Below, one piece after another: positions 1 to 10,740 of a DNA stretch of 64,000 bases; the stretch's first letter is position 1, and the number at the start of each line of letters is the position of its first letter. Source of the DNA: Mermis nigrescens (lineage: Eukaryota; Nematoda; Enoplea; Mermithida; Mermithidae); contig JAVLUZ010000150.1 of assembly GCA_036768485.1 (NCBI GenBank), forward strand, positions 3,109,160 through 3,173,159, read 5' to 3'. The notes beneath the pieces were generated by a model. It was not told where the DNA came from. It saw nothing but the letters and a program-made list of their open reading frames with translations, and ran no database searches. The position numbers were made by a program, and so were the translations under genes.

Positions 1-1495
1 GGTCACATATGATGACAACTAAAGCGCTTCTAAAACGAACTTATCAATCATAAAGTCTGTCACACTTGTGACATACATGCTTACTCTGACCTATGCGTTC
101 AAACTTTAATCTACAATCTTTGAGAGATGGACAAAACACTTTTTTAGCACAGGCTTGGGATAATTTTCGAAGTTTCCTGGCCGAAAAATCGAGGATTTTT
201 TGGATCGTACGCATGTAATTCGTAGAAACAGTGTAGAATCCAGCATATTCAGACTGCGGACGGTATTCCAACTTAAGACTGTCAAACATTGTGCCAGAAA
301 TCCGTTTATTGCGCGCAAGATAGTATATTTTCCGCTATTATATTGTAGACAGAATTATTTCATTTACACTAAAATTTAAACTTTCATTAACCCCTAAAGG
401 CCCACATAAAAACTGTCTCTAGGTCAGCAGAGTAAACTTTTTTCATCGGGCTAACACATTGGCGTAATACAATGCCCAGAAGATAGCCCGTCCCTTCTTT
501 GATCATTCACACACTTTTCACGAATTCTGAATGTAACTGTAATAATTTTTGTCAAATTCCAAGAATAAGACAAAATGTACATACGTACTAGTGTTGGCAA
601 AAGTTACGGAAAAAAGAGCTTCCGAACTAAGTTCGGAATTAAGTTCCTATTGCTTAGAACTTAGAACTAGAGCTTGACTAAGTTAAGCAGCCAATTTTTC
701 AGCATGGGCGGAATAATAGGCTAATGGTAGCGTTCTCAGCATGCATTTCGATGGAAGGGGCATCGGAAAGAGTCTCAAGAACTTTCAAAAACAGAGCACT
801 TTACTGTTAAATTTAAATAATTAAATTTTTGAATGATTGGCCGAATGTTGATTTTGCTTTAAGCCTAAGAAGTATGGAAATTCGTCAACTTATTTTCATG
901 TGTTGTACAGAACATGGGGCAGACGCAGTCAAACGTGCACCGAATTACTGGATAATTTTAATTCGGATCATATTAGCCGGTTTAAGAATTTTATTTGAAG
1001 CTAAACAATATTCTGTATAATTTATCCGAGAAGTTTTTCAGCAAATCTTTTCCGGGGCTACAGTAATTCTATCTTCCCTACTTCCTGTAAGTCATTTAGA
1101 GATCACTGTAGCTACACAGGAAAGAAGTTTTTTCAATAAAATTACTTACAGCAAAATTTTTTCTCGTCTCCCAGCTGATCATGCAACATATTGATGGTTT
1201 TCGAGCATTCAGCTTGTCATAAACCGACCGTGAAGCACGATTGACTATAGTCTCTTTAATAAAGCTTTGAGATTTTTGAAAAAATTTAAAGTGATTACAA
1301 AAGTGTTTTAAACCAACGCAATAAATATGATATTCCAAAGTATATTGATTCATACAGAAACGCATGCTGTTGTTCAGCCGCATTACTGCTTCAAAATTTT
1401 AAATCACTTTTATAGCCTGATTTTTGCGAAAAAATATAAAAGAAAACCGCAAAGTTAAATGAAACAGACTGTAGCATTTAAAACACCGCCAAAAA

Positions 1496-1567
1496 CTTCC
1501 GCATAGCGTAGTGGTAGAACGTCTGATTGTTGTTGAAGCAACACGGATTTGGTTCCTGGTGCAAGAT
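1496..1567 (+). tRNA. tRNA-like pseudogene or SINE head, degraded (copy 1)
   Basis: An A-box-like stretch (TAGCGTAGTGGTAGAAC) is followed about 40 nt later by a degraded B box (GGTTCCTGG). The acceptor and anticodon stems pair poorly, so this is not a functional tRNA gene. The duplicate at 25074 retains a better B box. A tRNA-derived SINE or an old tRNA pseudogene is the likely origin. Confidence 0.4.
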
Positions 1568-2386
1568 TTTTATATAGCGCACTTAATGTTGTATGTCAAG
1601 GCACTATTTGATGCTTGAATTAAATCTATATAATCGGTTTAGTGCATTAAAAATGAAAGAATGGCGGTCGCTGGCCCCCACTTAACTTTTCTGTCGAGTT
1701 ACAGTAAATCAACTAGCCATACTGTAGCCCCCAAACAATTCACTGAAAGAGTTCTCGAATAGATGAAACAGACTATAGAACTCATTCTTATAGTGAAAGT
1801 CTACAGGAAAAATTTTTTTACATAGCAGCTTCAAAACATATTCAGAATTAATGACAAATAAATGAATTCGAGTGATGCATCAAAATTTCGGTGATTTTGA
1901 TCATACAAAACAGTCCGACATTTGACACCAGAAAAAACGTAAAAGGATTAATTGGGGAAAAGTAGAGTCCGGAAATGCAAACGATGGGATAAATGTGGTA
2001 ACAGAAACATTTGAAGTCCCAGAACCGGATTCCACAAGGTAGGCCCTTCAGGATGAACTCCCCAAGTCCATTTCCAGCAAATCCTATGTCAGGGTAATTT
2101 CAGGGTCATAAGGACGGGCTACCCTATTATTTGCATGATATGTATGATAGACCACAATTCTGACATGTGTTTCTTCATCCTAAGGAAGAGGGTGGTTCAA
2201 AGTGCCAAAACCGGCGTTTCCGACTATGGTTCAACAGAATAAACGTTTCCAAACCCGTTTCCTTTAAAATTTCTTTCACTGGTGAATAGTTTAAAGCCTG
2301 GAAACGGAGTACCAACTTCAAGTGTTATGCTACACCCCGTTTCCGTTGGGGGTTTCTCAATCAGGAGATGTTGGTATGATTCAAAG

Positions 2387-2832
2387 TGTCAAGTAAAAAC
2401 ACCATACACCACTACAGTAATCTATTGACACCTGATGTGCACGTTAGAACAGCAGGAATTGAATGCATATATTGAAGAGACATAACATCTGAGGGAACCG
2501 GTCCGAGCTCAGCACGTAAAAGCTGCTGAGTGAGGAGTCAGCGCTGATAAAGGCTATTGGGTTCGCTCAATAGCACTGGTTTTATTAATGCATGTGCGCG
2601 CAATAATATACAGAGCTGCACAATCCACAAGACAGCTCAGTCCGAGCTGGTGACTATACAACAAACACATGGTCAGCCCGTAAGTGGATAAAGTGTATAT
2701 TGATCTAAAATATAGTACCTAGTTTTATAAAGGGCTCGACAGACATGCAAATAGACACGTTGAGTAACCTAATATGAAGAAGAATGTTATAGTATCACAA
2801 TTATTATATATTGACCACTACCAGGCGTGACA
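2387..2832 (+). repeat. TRIM 5' LTR
   Basis: This 446-bp terminal repeat starts TGTCA and ends TGACA, a perfect 5-bp terminal inversion. About the first 100 bp and the segments from GCTGAGTGAGGAGTC onward recur in the 3' LTR. Confidence 0.88.
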
Positions 2833-2923
2833 TATATGGTGGCAGTGGTGGGATAGTCACGTATATTGTGTGAGTCTGTAGCAGCTATTATTGGTCGGGG
2901 AAGATCAAAGCTAAGGAAGGAAG

Positions 2924-3177
2924 TGTCAAGTAAAAACACCATACACCACTACAGTAATCTATTGACACCTGATGCGCATGTTAGAACAGCAGGAATTGAA
3001 TGCATATATTGAAGAGACATAACAAATGTGAAGAACCAGTTTGTGCTGAGTGAGGAGTCAGCGCTGATAAAGGCTATTGGGTTCGCTCAATAGCACCGGT
3101 CTTATTAATGTGTGTGCGATGAAAAAGTATGTTATAGTATTACGATTATTATATATTGACCACTACCGGGCGTGACA
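2924..3177 (+). repeat. TRIM 3' LTR, internally deleted
   Basis: This 254-bp repeat has the same ends as the 5' LTR but lacks about 190 bp of its middle. It shows several substitutions relative to LTR 1, so the insertion is not very recent. Confidence 0.87.
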
Positions 3178-3854
3178 AAAGCGCCGGTACTGGAGTTTCT
3201 CGATTAGGAACCGTCAGGGTGAACACACCCACATATGGACAAAATCCGATCTTTAAATTGATATTAGCTGCCTAATTTTTTGCTTTGTGGTCCCTTTCAC
3301 AAAGTAATTGCTTGGTTGGCACATTGGTTGCTTTGGTTGATTTGGCAATTAATTGTTATATGATTGATTATTGATTATTAGTTCAATAGTCATTGGTTGA
3401 TTGGATGATTGATTACTTCATTTTCATGATTTCCCTAGATTTATCTTTCTTTTAATTGATCGACTAATTGTAGTTGGTTTTTTAATCATTTTTGTGTATT
3501 CCATCATATTTATTCGATTTGTTTAGCATTTTGTAATCGTTTTATATTGATACTTTGCAGGTCTTCCCATTGATACCAATTCAGCCCCCAGTGATATCAG
3601 GTTGCACGATTTTTCCATATATTAACACCCCTAACCCCGATTTTTACATATTTTCTTCCTATGAAGGGTAAGCTTAGGGCTCAGAAACGGATCCACATGA
3701 TTAGCATGTAATGTGTGCTACGTCCCATTTTCGTCGGGGTTCTTTCCATTCTGGGGGTGATTCTATGTGCCATAGGTAGGGCTTCTCATAGAGAGTCCGT
3801 TAGAAATACTCCAAACCCATTTCAGACAGAGTTTTTCCCACTTAAGGGTTATGT

Positions 3855-5510
3855 TCCCCCCAACAGCTATAACAGGACACATCAGTATTGAGTGGTTTTT
3901 CTTTTCTATAAAGATAGATAATACAAACATTCGATGCCGGTGTTTTTTTGTTTTTTAAATGAATATCCAGTGGGTAAAGAGCGTGTAACGTTCAATTGTA
4001 ACGTTAAAACATTCACTTTCTCCAAATTTTGGTCGGTTACCAAACTTTTGCAATCTGTTCAATCTGTTTTTTTAAATGTATACAACTGACTGAGCTCGAA
4101 AATATTTTCTTTAATTTTTTCGAAAAAAGTTTCATCTGTAAAGTGGCACTATATAGAGTATAAAGAATCTGAGGGTGAAAAAACGCATTTCGGCCTGTAT
4201 TTTGTCTACCAACAATTCCAGTTATGATTCCCCGAAACATTCTTCAAGCAGAAGTGTACTACGACTCAAGGGATACTTTCGGCTCGCCAGCGAACCTTTG
4301 TACATTTAATACGGACCTAGTTCCAGGGGTCTGAACTTTTCACTCTTATAGATGGTGTAAAAAAGCGAAAAACAAACGGCGGAAAAACTCGATTTTCCCT
4401 AATTAGATAGGTAAATATCTCAAATATTTTGCGGAACAAAGCTTTTGCACATACAAACGTACTACGATTCAAAGGCTACAACTGGCTTGAACTGAATTTC
4501 TTTACATTCAATAGGAAGTTAGATTCAGATTTTTAAAGTTTACAATTTAGTATATGATGGAAAAATATTTTGTTGTCCTTTTTTTACTTCGGATCTTTCT
4601 CCGTTTAGAAGTCTGAATAAGTCAATTAGAATAGAAATAAGATACTTTCTAAGGAATACACGTCACAGCTAATTGCGTTTATTCACATCAATATTTAGCA
4701 TTTTTTTAAAGTGTAAAGTCTAAACTGGGTGCTTAAACGTCATATATCAAAGAGGCGCGTTTGTTCACACTCTACAGTGGTGTAGAATGGTTTACATCTA
4801 ATATTTGTTTGTCTTCACACCAATGTAGAGACGTAATTTATTCGTGACTATTGATCGTAATATGGAAGTAATAGCAGAATAATGAATCCGACAAAGATCT
4901 TCTTTACATGCTGTGGTTGTTTAAAGTTTACACTTAAACTTAACTTTAGTTTCAGAGCATTGTGGGAGCTCAATTTCAGAGCATTGCGGGAGCTCAAGTC
5001 CCATGCAACGTCAGAATTACAAAACTGACTTTTAGTTTTCTCTAAACCCAGCAGTTGTATGCAGTTTATACTATTTGAAATGCAGAGTTTACACTACAAA
5101 TTAATTTTACTTCCAGAGCGTTGCAAAACGTGAATTGAATTTTTATTCAAATTCTATACAGTAAGGTCAAAATTATGAATATGACGGTATGTTTTCTTTA
5201 TACTTAGTTATTTAGTACATGTGAGGAGCGTGCGTTGAAAATTGAATTAAGTTTTAGAGAATTGTTAACGCTTAATTTTTTTCAGATTATTCCATTTAAT
5301 GTCAGGATAACGAAATGGAGTGTAGTATTCTGACCCAGTATTTGCTTACAGTTTATGCTGAAAACAATTGATCTGTCTTAATAAGTTAAGTTTGTCTTCT
5401 TTATAAGAGATAATGCTGATATTCAGAACAATTTTGTTTTCCGCGTTCTCGAAATGCTGTCATTATTGCAGCATGTTATCGTTGAATTTATTGACTGATT
5501 TACTCAAAAC
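3855..5510 (+). repeat. Family A diverged tandem-unit array (copy 1)
   Basis: This array has two unit types. The first part repeats a few-hundred-bp unit with landmarks GTATAAAGAATCTGAGGGTG, CCAACAATTC and TACTACGATTCAAAGG. The later part repeats a roughly 140-bp unit with landmarks GTTTACACT, CCAGAGC(A/G)TTGCAAAACG and CAGTAGTTGT. Homologous arrays lie at 12905, 26650, 46790 and, reversed, at 54765-60110. No reading frame is conserved among copies. A family B inverted-repeat element follows directly. Confidence 0.75.
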
Positions 5511-5528
5511 ACGCTAATTAAAAATAAG

Positions 5529-6280
5529 GTACTAGCAAGGAAAAATACTTCGATGGAACAAAAAAGACGGGTATACTTAGGATTATGGATTATTATGATG
5601 TAAAAGTGAGGGTCGATGAAAAAAACTGCTATGTATAAGCCTAAAGTCAAGTCGCAACACTTGCCTAGTATTAAGACATATAGAAAACTAAGTGCAATTG
5701 TATTTAGAGGTTTTTTGTTTTGTTATCGTGAGCGGTATAACTAGCAAACCTAGTGTAAATTGATTAGTGCACACAATCGTTGCGGGCATGCAAGTGAACC
5801 TACCTGTAGTCTGTTTCACGTAACTTTACGCATTGCTTAAAACCAACAAGTTCTTTGATTGTCTTGAATGCATTGATGTTTTCAGGTTTCATGCGATTGG
5901 CTTGCAAAGTCGCTCCTAGTTTAATCCGTCTGATTTCCCCATAGCTACTGCATAGCTAACATGCTGCTTTTCAATCTTTTTATGGTCTATTTTATTCTTT
6001 TGCGGCCGTAGAATATAAATCGAATTTTAGCGAACCTTAGAGAAAGTCTATTTATTTATTTATTCATTTCATTTTATTTTATTTTTTTATTATTTTTATT
6101 TTGTTTTTTTTCATCTTCTTTATCATATTGATGACTTTCTATTATTTTAACATTTTTAGCGACTTCAGGTATATATATACGAGCATTTTCTTATCACACT
6201 CCTTTTACATCCTTAATAATCAATAATCCCAAGTATATTCGTCTTTTTTGTTCCATCGGAGCACTTTTCTTTGCTGGTAC
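5529..6280. mobile_element. Family B element with long terminal inverted repeats (copy in duplication 1)
   Basis: The left end GTACTAGCAAGGAAAAA and the right end TTCTTTGCTGGTAC are inverted copies that continue inward for at least 80 bp. Landmarks are CGATGGAACAAAAAAGACG, then a TTAGGATTATGGATTATT-like segment, then a TGTAAAAG(G)AG-like segment. A second inverted pair, CGAAGTATATTCTGCGG-like, lies further in and is clearest in the copy at 14776. No transposase is encoded, so this behaves like a non-autonomous DNA element. Other copies or fragments are at 14776, 20020, 28232, 48678 and 54106. Confidence 0.7.
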
Positions 6281-7333
6281 AGACATACTCATACACATGT
6301 GCCTTTTCCAAAGATCAAACAAAGATTTATTAGCTTATTACATTTTTATTTTATTTTGAATGAAATGAACAAGCTTTAGGCGTCAGTCAGCAGTAACATA
6401 CATATATTGCTAAGAAGGAGGTAACAAAACCAGGTTTGTAACCTACCATAAAGAAAGTAATGCAATTATGTATTTTGTTGCCATCACAGGCATCAAATGC
6501 ATGGCTTGATCACTTATGGAACGCTTGAATAAAGGAACTAATTTAAGAACTAAGTACATCTGGAAATGAAGTGACTCTTTTTCTGAACTGAATTTCTGAG
6601 AATTAGTAGTTGTAACTTAGTAATTTTTTATTTCTTACTTAACTATTGCCAACTTAGTACGTATACCTAAAGTAATCTACTCTATAGCATTGCAATTTCC
6701 GAACTTGTTTAAGAGAATGCTAAAAATTCGCATGCACGTTCGATTTTTATTCCACTTTTTTTTTGCAAAAAAATTTGTATAAGAAGGGCACAATAGCAGG
6801 TAAAAACTATAATTCATGAATTGCACTTATTTCTGAAAAATTTATTATTGATCATGCTCGTAAACGGATTTAACCATGTTAGCCTTAGGAGTGTTAACAT
6901 ATTTTATAAACAACACATACTTTCCTCAAAGACGCCGAAAAAAGCCCGCGCAAAATGAGCCGCGAAATTTGAAATTAGGATAAAGAATAGCGAAATATAA
7001 CTGAAGCTGCATTTCCGTTTTCCTTTATATATAACACATGGGGTGAAATTAAATGCTTATCAAATGAACAATCGTTCTAACTACTCCGTTTTTTTCACGA
7101 ATTAATTTTTAAGCATTAAAATCTTTGCAGTACACCTTAAAACTACATTTTCTGGAGAATCACTTATTTGGAAGTGAATGTACAGAATGGCCCAAAAAAA
7201 GGCTGCATTCCGTTTCGACAGGTCACAACTTCGGCTCATGTAAACTTCTAAGCTTAACACTTGCTGTATTCGAAAGATAAAACTCTTTTCTTAATAAAGA
7301 TGTGAGAAATTTTGATCAAGTCGTAGTGTACCG

Positions 7334-7616
7334 GACGCTAAGGCGATTTGTTTACACCTTTTTTTAATAATGTTTGATTCCCGATAGCGTCATTGGTCCT
7401 GACATCAATTTTCACCCTCTTTTTTACGATATCCTGAAATTTTTGCACTTGGTAGGACACGCATCTATTCTGAAGATTTAAAAATGTGCTTATTAATTTT
7501 TGTGACGATATATTGTAAAAATGTCAAAAAAGGATACCAACATAAACAGTAATATAATACAATGTGTAAACCATAGGGTTTATACAGTGAGGTGTAAACA
7601 AATTGCCGTATTGCAG
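7334..7616. mobile_element. Short MITE-like element
   Basis: GGCGATTTGTTTACACCT near the left end and AGGTGTAAACAAATTGCC near the right end are inverted copies differing at one position. The element is flanked on both sides by GTACCG (7328-7333 and 7617-7622), a plausible target duplication. It has no coding capacity. Confidence 0.55.
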
Positions 7617-8020
7617 GTACCGCTAAAAGCTGGCCAAAATTTTTAACGTCGATTAATTAAAGACATGTTCACCTATCTGATGCAGCTGGTATTCGCCTTA
7701 TGCTGGACTGAAATATTTTTAAGAATATATCTCAAATTTGGTGCTAAATCAAGAAATTCCAGTTCACTATGTTGTTAATCGCTTAAAAGAGAACTTAGAC
7801 TTAACTTTTAAATCGTTTTGGAACCGTGTCTCTCAAACACATATTTTTGAAATTGTTCATCTTTGATAACCTGGGAATTATTATTCCTTTGATGATGTCT
7901 CATATACTCTGATTTAGAGTACTTCCTTTACTGTATTAACTCTGAAGCTTGATTGTTGATGTACTGTTTTGAAATAAAGAATTAATGATATAAAATATAA
8001 TAGTTCATTCAATTTCTCAG
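7617..8020. other. No gene recognised
   Basis: AT-rich sequence lying between the MITE-like element and the gag-like remnant. No coding frame, RNA gene or repeat boundary was recognised. Confidence 0.5.
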
Positions 8021-8926
8021 AATGGAAAAGAATGCGATTAGCAATTTATCCAAGTATATGGAAGAGATTAGAGCTTACCATCTAATGATAAAAATGATCC
8101 CGACTATGATGAAATCTAAGCCAAAGAAAGCCTAGGAAGAGAAGTTTGGACAATGCTATTTGAAAAAGGAAAGCCTTTGAATAAAAGTATTGCTCTCTCG
8201 CAACCGGATGTCTAAAAATCATTTAGCAATTATTTTTGAACTTCATGTATCAAATCTGAAGTTCCTGCATGCTGCCAAACGAATTCTTGAACTCCTGAAC
8301 CTCAAAGGTGAGACACTGTGGAATTCAATTTACTCAGATCATATTACTGATTTAGCAAAATCAATTTCAGTATATGCAAATGAAAAACATTAAATTGATG
8401 AATGTGTCGAGTTTGATGAATTTTGTTTTAATTGGGATGTAATTCGTCTCGATAATGGTAAACATTAATGGGAAATATGTATATGTACGGATATCTATAC
8501 AAAGAACTTATTACTCAGTAAAATAGATTACATGTATAGATTTTTTATATTTTATAGACGATGGTCCTTCCTGTCGTATGCTTCAAGTGTAGGAAAATCG
8601 GTCATGAGGCAAATACATGTTATACATGTTGGGGTGCAAATAAAACAATCACCAGAATTTATCGCTGTAAAACACGCAATCAGACGAATCATACTACCGA
8701 GGAGTGTTTGTATAGATTTCAAAATAATGATTTTCAACATCCGTACTTTATTCCTTCTATTAAGAGTCGAGAAATCTTATTCAAAGCTCAACGGGGCAAG
8801 TCTTACATTCCATATAATGAGAAAAATTATTGTACTCCTATTTACGCGAGTAAAGGGAATGCTAGTTCTTCATCCGAATTTAAGAATCGTTGTGAACAGT
8901 GTACTAAATTGAATGAGGATAAGTAA
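8021..8926 (+). pseudogene. Degenerate gag-like remnant with CCHC zinc knuckle
   Basis: Open segments in different frames run in the same direction. A short frame starts at 8022. A helical-looking segment covers 8190-8393. A Cys-rich frame at 8561-8926 contains CFKCRKIGHEANTC (Cx2Cx4Hx4C), the classic retroelement nucleocapsid knuckle, followed by further Cys/His residues. Stops separate the segments. Downstream, TTTTGGGGGAG at 9006-9016 looks like a polypurine tract abutting a TGTTGC LTR start. No protease, integrase or RT lies between, so if this is an LTR element it has lost its pol. A host CCHC protein cannot be excluded. Confidence 0.45.
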
Positions 8927-9005
8927 ATTCCCCAAGAGATAAAAGACAAGATCAAAAAGGTACAGCAAAAATTTTATAATGAACGGAATTTCTACTAAAT
9001 TTATC

Positions 9006-9587
9006 TTTTGGGGGAGTGTTGCAAATGTCGCAAATATATAATGTCGCAAATATTATAGAAATAATTATTTATTTTTATAACTTTATGAAGTTTGCAGAGT
9101 TTGGTCTGCTGCAAAGTTCAATAATCATCTTTACTTCCGCAAACAGATCTGCAAGAAAGCGGTCCAGCTTAATAGTCATAACTGGGCTGACTTGAACACA
9201 ACAGCTTTCTAATTGTCTTTGTCTGTATTTCTGCAGAAAGGCAGTTTGCCAAAAAAATTATCATAAACGAGACAAAATGAATAAGAAAGTTTATTGATCA
9301 TTTTCTTTTCCTCAATATTCTCAATAAATTTGCGCTTAATGTCGAGAGACTTTGTCATGGCTGATCTAATCTTCGCTCAACGACAAAGACTTTGGCTTTG
9401 GATTTGATTTTTTGAATATTATAGTGTGTAATATTAAATAATTCGAGAAACTTTTCTGTCAATTAGAAATTAGGTACATCGCATCTTATCTGAATAGAGT
9501 AGTCTTCTTTTGTTTTCATGTTTTATATATACTCGTGTCTGAACTGTAAGATAAATTTCTAATATTAGCGTGCCATTGGCTCAAACA
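9006..9587 (+). repeat. Possible polypurine tract and 3' LTR of the gag-like remnant
   Basis: A purine tract (9006-9016) precedes TGTTGCAAATGTC at 9017. The segment could end at TCAAACA near 9587, and an AATAAA lies near 9322. I found no matching 5' LTR upstream, so the right end is a guess. Confidence 0.25.
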
Positions 9588-9791
9588 TCATCGTCAGTGT
9601 CACCCCATAGCTGCCAAGACTGATCAACTTAGTGAGTTGATCATTAGTAATACTTATGTGTCTTAGTGAATCTAATTTTAAGTTGAAATCTAGATAACAA
9701 AATTTATCCTAAAAATTATTCTTTTTGTCGTGAACAGTGGATTAGAAGCCAAATTGTTGAAATTTGTAATTAGAAATAGGATAAAAATTTT

Positions 9792-10693
9792 ATGTTAGCA
9801 ACACCGATAGTTGTCCCTCTTGTAGGCGATCTAAATAGAAGTGCCAGTGGCCTTGACGGTTTGTCTGGAGCCAGTGGTGTATTGAGCGGCTTAATTGGAG
9901 CTGATGGCTGTAGCTTACCCGTAGTTGGTAGTGCATTAAGCAGCTCGGCAGGAACTGGCGGCCAGTCATCTGACGGCTTGCCTGTAACTGATGCATTAAG
10001 TGGCTTAAGAGAAGCTGGCAGTGGCCTTACTAGTGACTTACCCATTTTCGGTGATGTATTAGGTGGCTTGACAGAAGCTGGCGGCGGCCCAGAAGGCGGC
10101 TTACCTATAGTTGGCCCTCTTGTAGGCGACCTAGGCAGAACTGCCGGTGGTCTTGGCAGTTTGTCTGAAGACAGCGGTGCATTGAGCGGCTTAACTGGAG
10201 CTGATAGCGGCAGCTTACCCGTTGTTGGTAGTGCATTGGGCGGCTTAGCCGTAGCTGGCGGCGGGCCATCTGGAAATTTGCCTGTATCTAGTGCATTAAG
10301 CGGCTTAAGTCAAGCTGGCAGAGTCAGCGGTTTATTAGGTGGCTTAACAGGAGTTGGGGCGGCTTAACTGGCGGCTTAACTATAGTCGGTGGTGCATTAG
10401 GCGGTTCAACAGGAACTGGTGGCGGCCTGGCTGTTTGTGTTCCAGTAGCTGAATCTGGCGGCTTACCTGTGGTTAGCAGTGCCTTGAGCGGCTTAAGAGG
10501 AGCTGGCGGTGGCCCAAACGGCGGCTTACCTATAGTTGGCGATTCATAGAGCGGCTTTCCAGGAGCTGTTGGAGGCCTAATTGGTGGCTTATCTGTAGCT
10601 GGCGGCGCATTGGGCGCTCTAACTGGAGCTGGTGGCTCAAGTGACCTAAGCGACCTATTCTGATCACTACAACTAGGACAGCTAGGAGGGTGA
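9792..10693 (+). pseudogene. Gly/Leu/Val-rich repeat protein, broken gene
   Basis: The frame opens at 9792 and runs 191 codons. A one-base loss near 10351-10360 moves it to another frame, which contains TAG at 10547 and TGA at 10661 before a final TGA at 10691. The product is built of about 25-residue units of the kind GGLPVVGSALGGL..AGGG. The first 100 residues (300 bp) are repeated as a whole starting at 10108. The 3' end (GGN TGA AAGCGTGAAGA) and the bases after it resemble those of the secreted-protein gene ending at 22436, so a related origin is inferred. I found no convincing signal-peptide exon upstream. The opposite strand also has long proline-rich open frames, a by-product of the repeat periodicity or, less likely, the real coding strand. 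Confidence 0.5.
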
Positions 10694-10740
10694 AAGCGTG
10701 AAGACGGAACAACTATCAAGCTTGCAGTGAACGACTCTCT

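Larger units (their letters stand above)
2387..3177 (+). mobile_element. TRIM-like miniature LTR retrotransposon
   Basis: Two direct repeats beginning TGTCAAGTAAAAAC and ending GGCGTGACA enclose only 91 bp. The internal segment starts with TGGTGGCAGTGGTGGGAT at 2837-2854. That is the complement of a tRNA-Leu 3' end with CCA, one base different from the primer site of the 12.1-kb Gypsy element in this window. It ends with a purine tract (GCTAAGGAAGGAAG) just before the second LTR. AAAG at 2383-2386 and at 3178-3181 is a 4-bp target duplication. The second copy of the large block (near 25967) has the uninterrupted site. There is no coding capacity, so mobilisation would need proteins from a relative. 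LTR 2 is shorter than LTR 1 through an internal deletion. Confidence 0.9.
588..6657. mobile_element. Possible hAT-like composite element enclosing other repeats (copy 1)
   Basis: The left end reads CTAGTGTTGGCAAAAG and the right end is the reverse complement of CTAAGTTGGCAATAG. Both are directly flanked by TACGTA. Just inside each end are several copies of AAGTTC/GAACTT-type motifs, such as those around 620-660 and 6530-6640, like the subterminal repeats of hAT elements. No transposase frame is visible inside, and the interior holds the TRIM, the family A array and a family B element. The flanking match is a 6-bp palindrome, not a clear 8-bp target duplication, so the call is tentative. Confidence 0.35.
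1..7180 (+). repeat. Large direct duplication, copy 1 (homologous to 23532-29940)
   Basis: The sequence from the first base to about 7180 aligns end to end with 23532-29940 in the same orientation, with scattered substitutions and small indels. The one large difference is a 791-bp LTR element at 2387-3177, present only here. The left limit cannot be fixed because homology begins at the first base of the window. The block contains a tRNA-like segment, a family A array, a family B inverted-repeat element and hAT-like termini, all shared by both copies, so that nesting predates the duplication. No host coding sequence is apparent; the small open frames in it are AT-rich and lack recognisable domains. 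Confidence 0.9.

Noticed and set aside
1496..1567. Functional tRNA gene
   Set aside because: A and B boxes are recognisable but the acceptor and anticodon stems do not pair; reported only as tRNA-like.
9770..10719. Proline-rich ORFs on the minus strand (GKPP/KPLNAPP repeats)
   Set aside because: Mirror of the plus-strand Gly/Leu repeat; also broken, and the plus-strand stop region resembles a secreted-protein gene. Kept as an alternative only.
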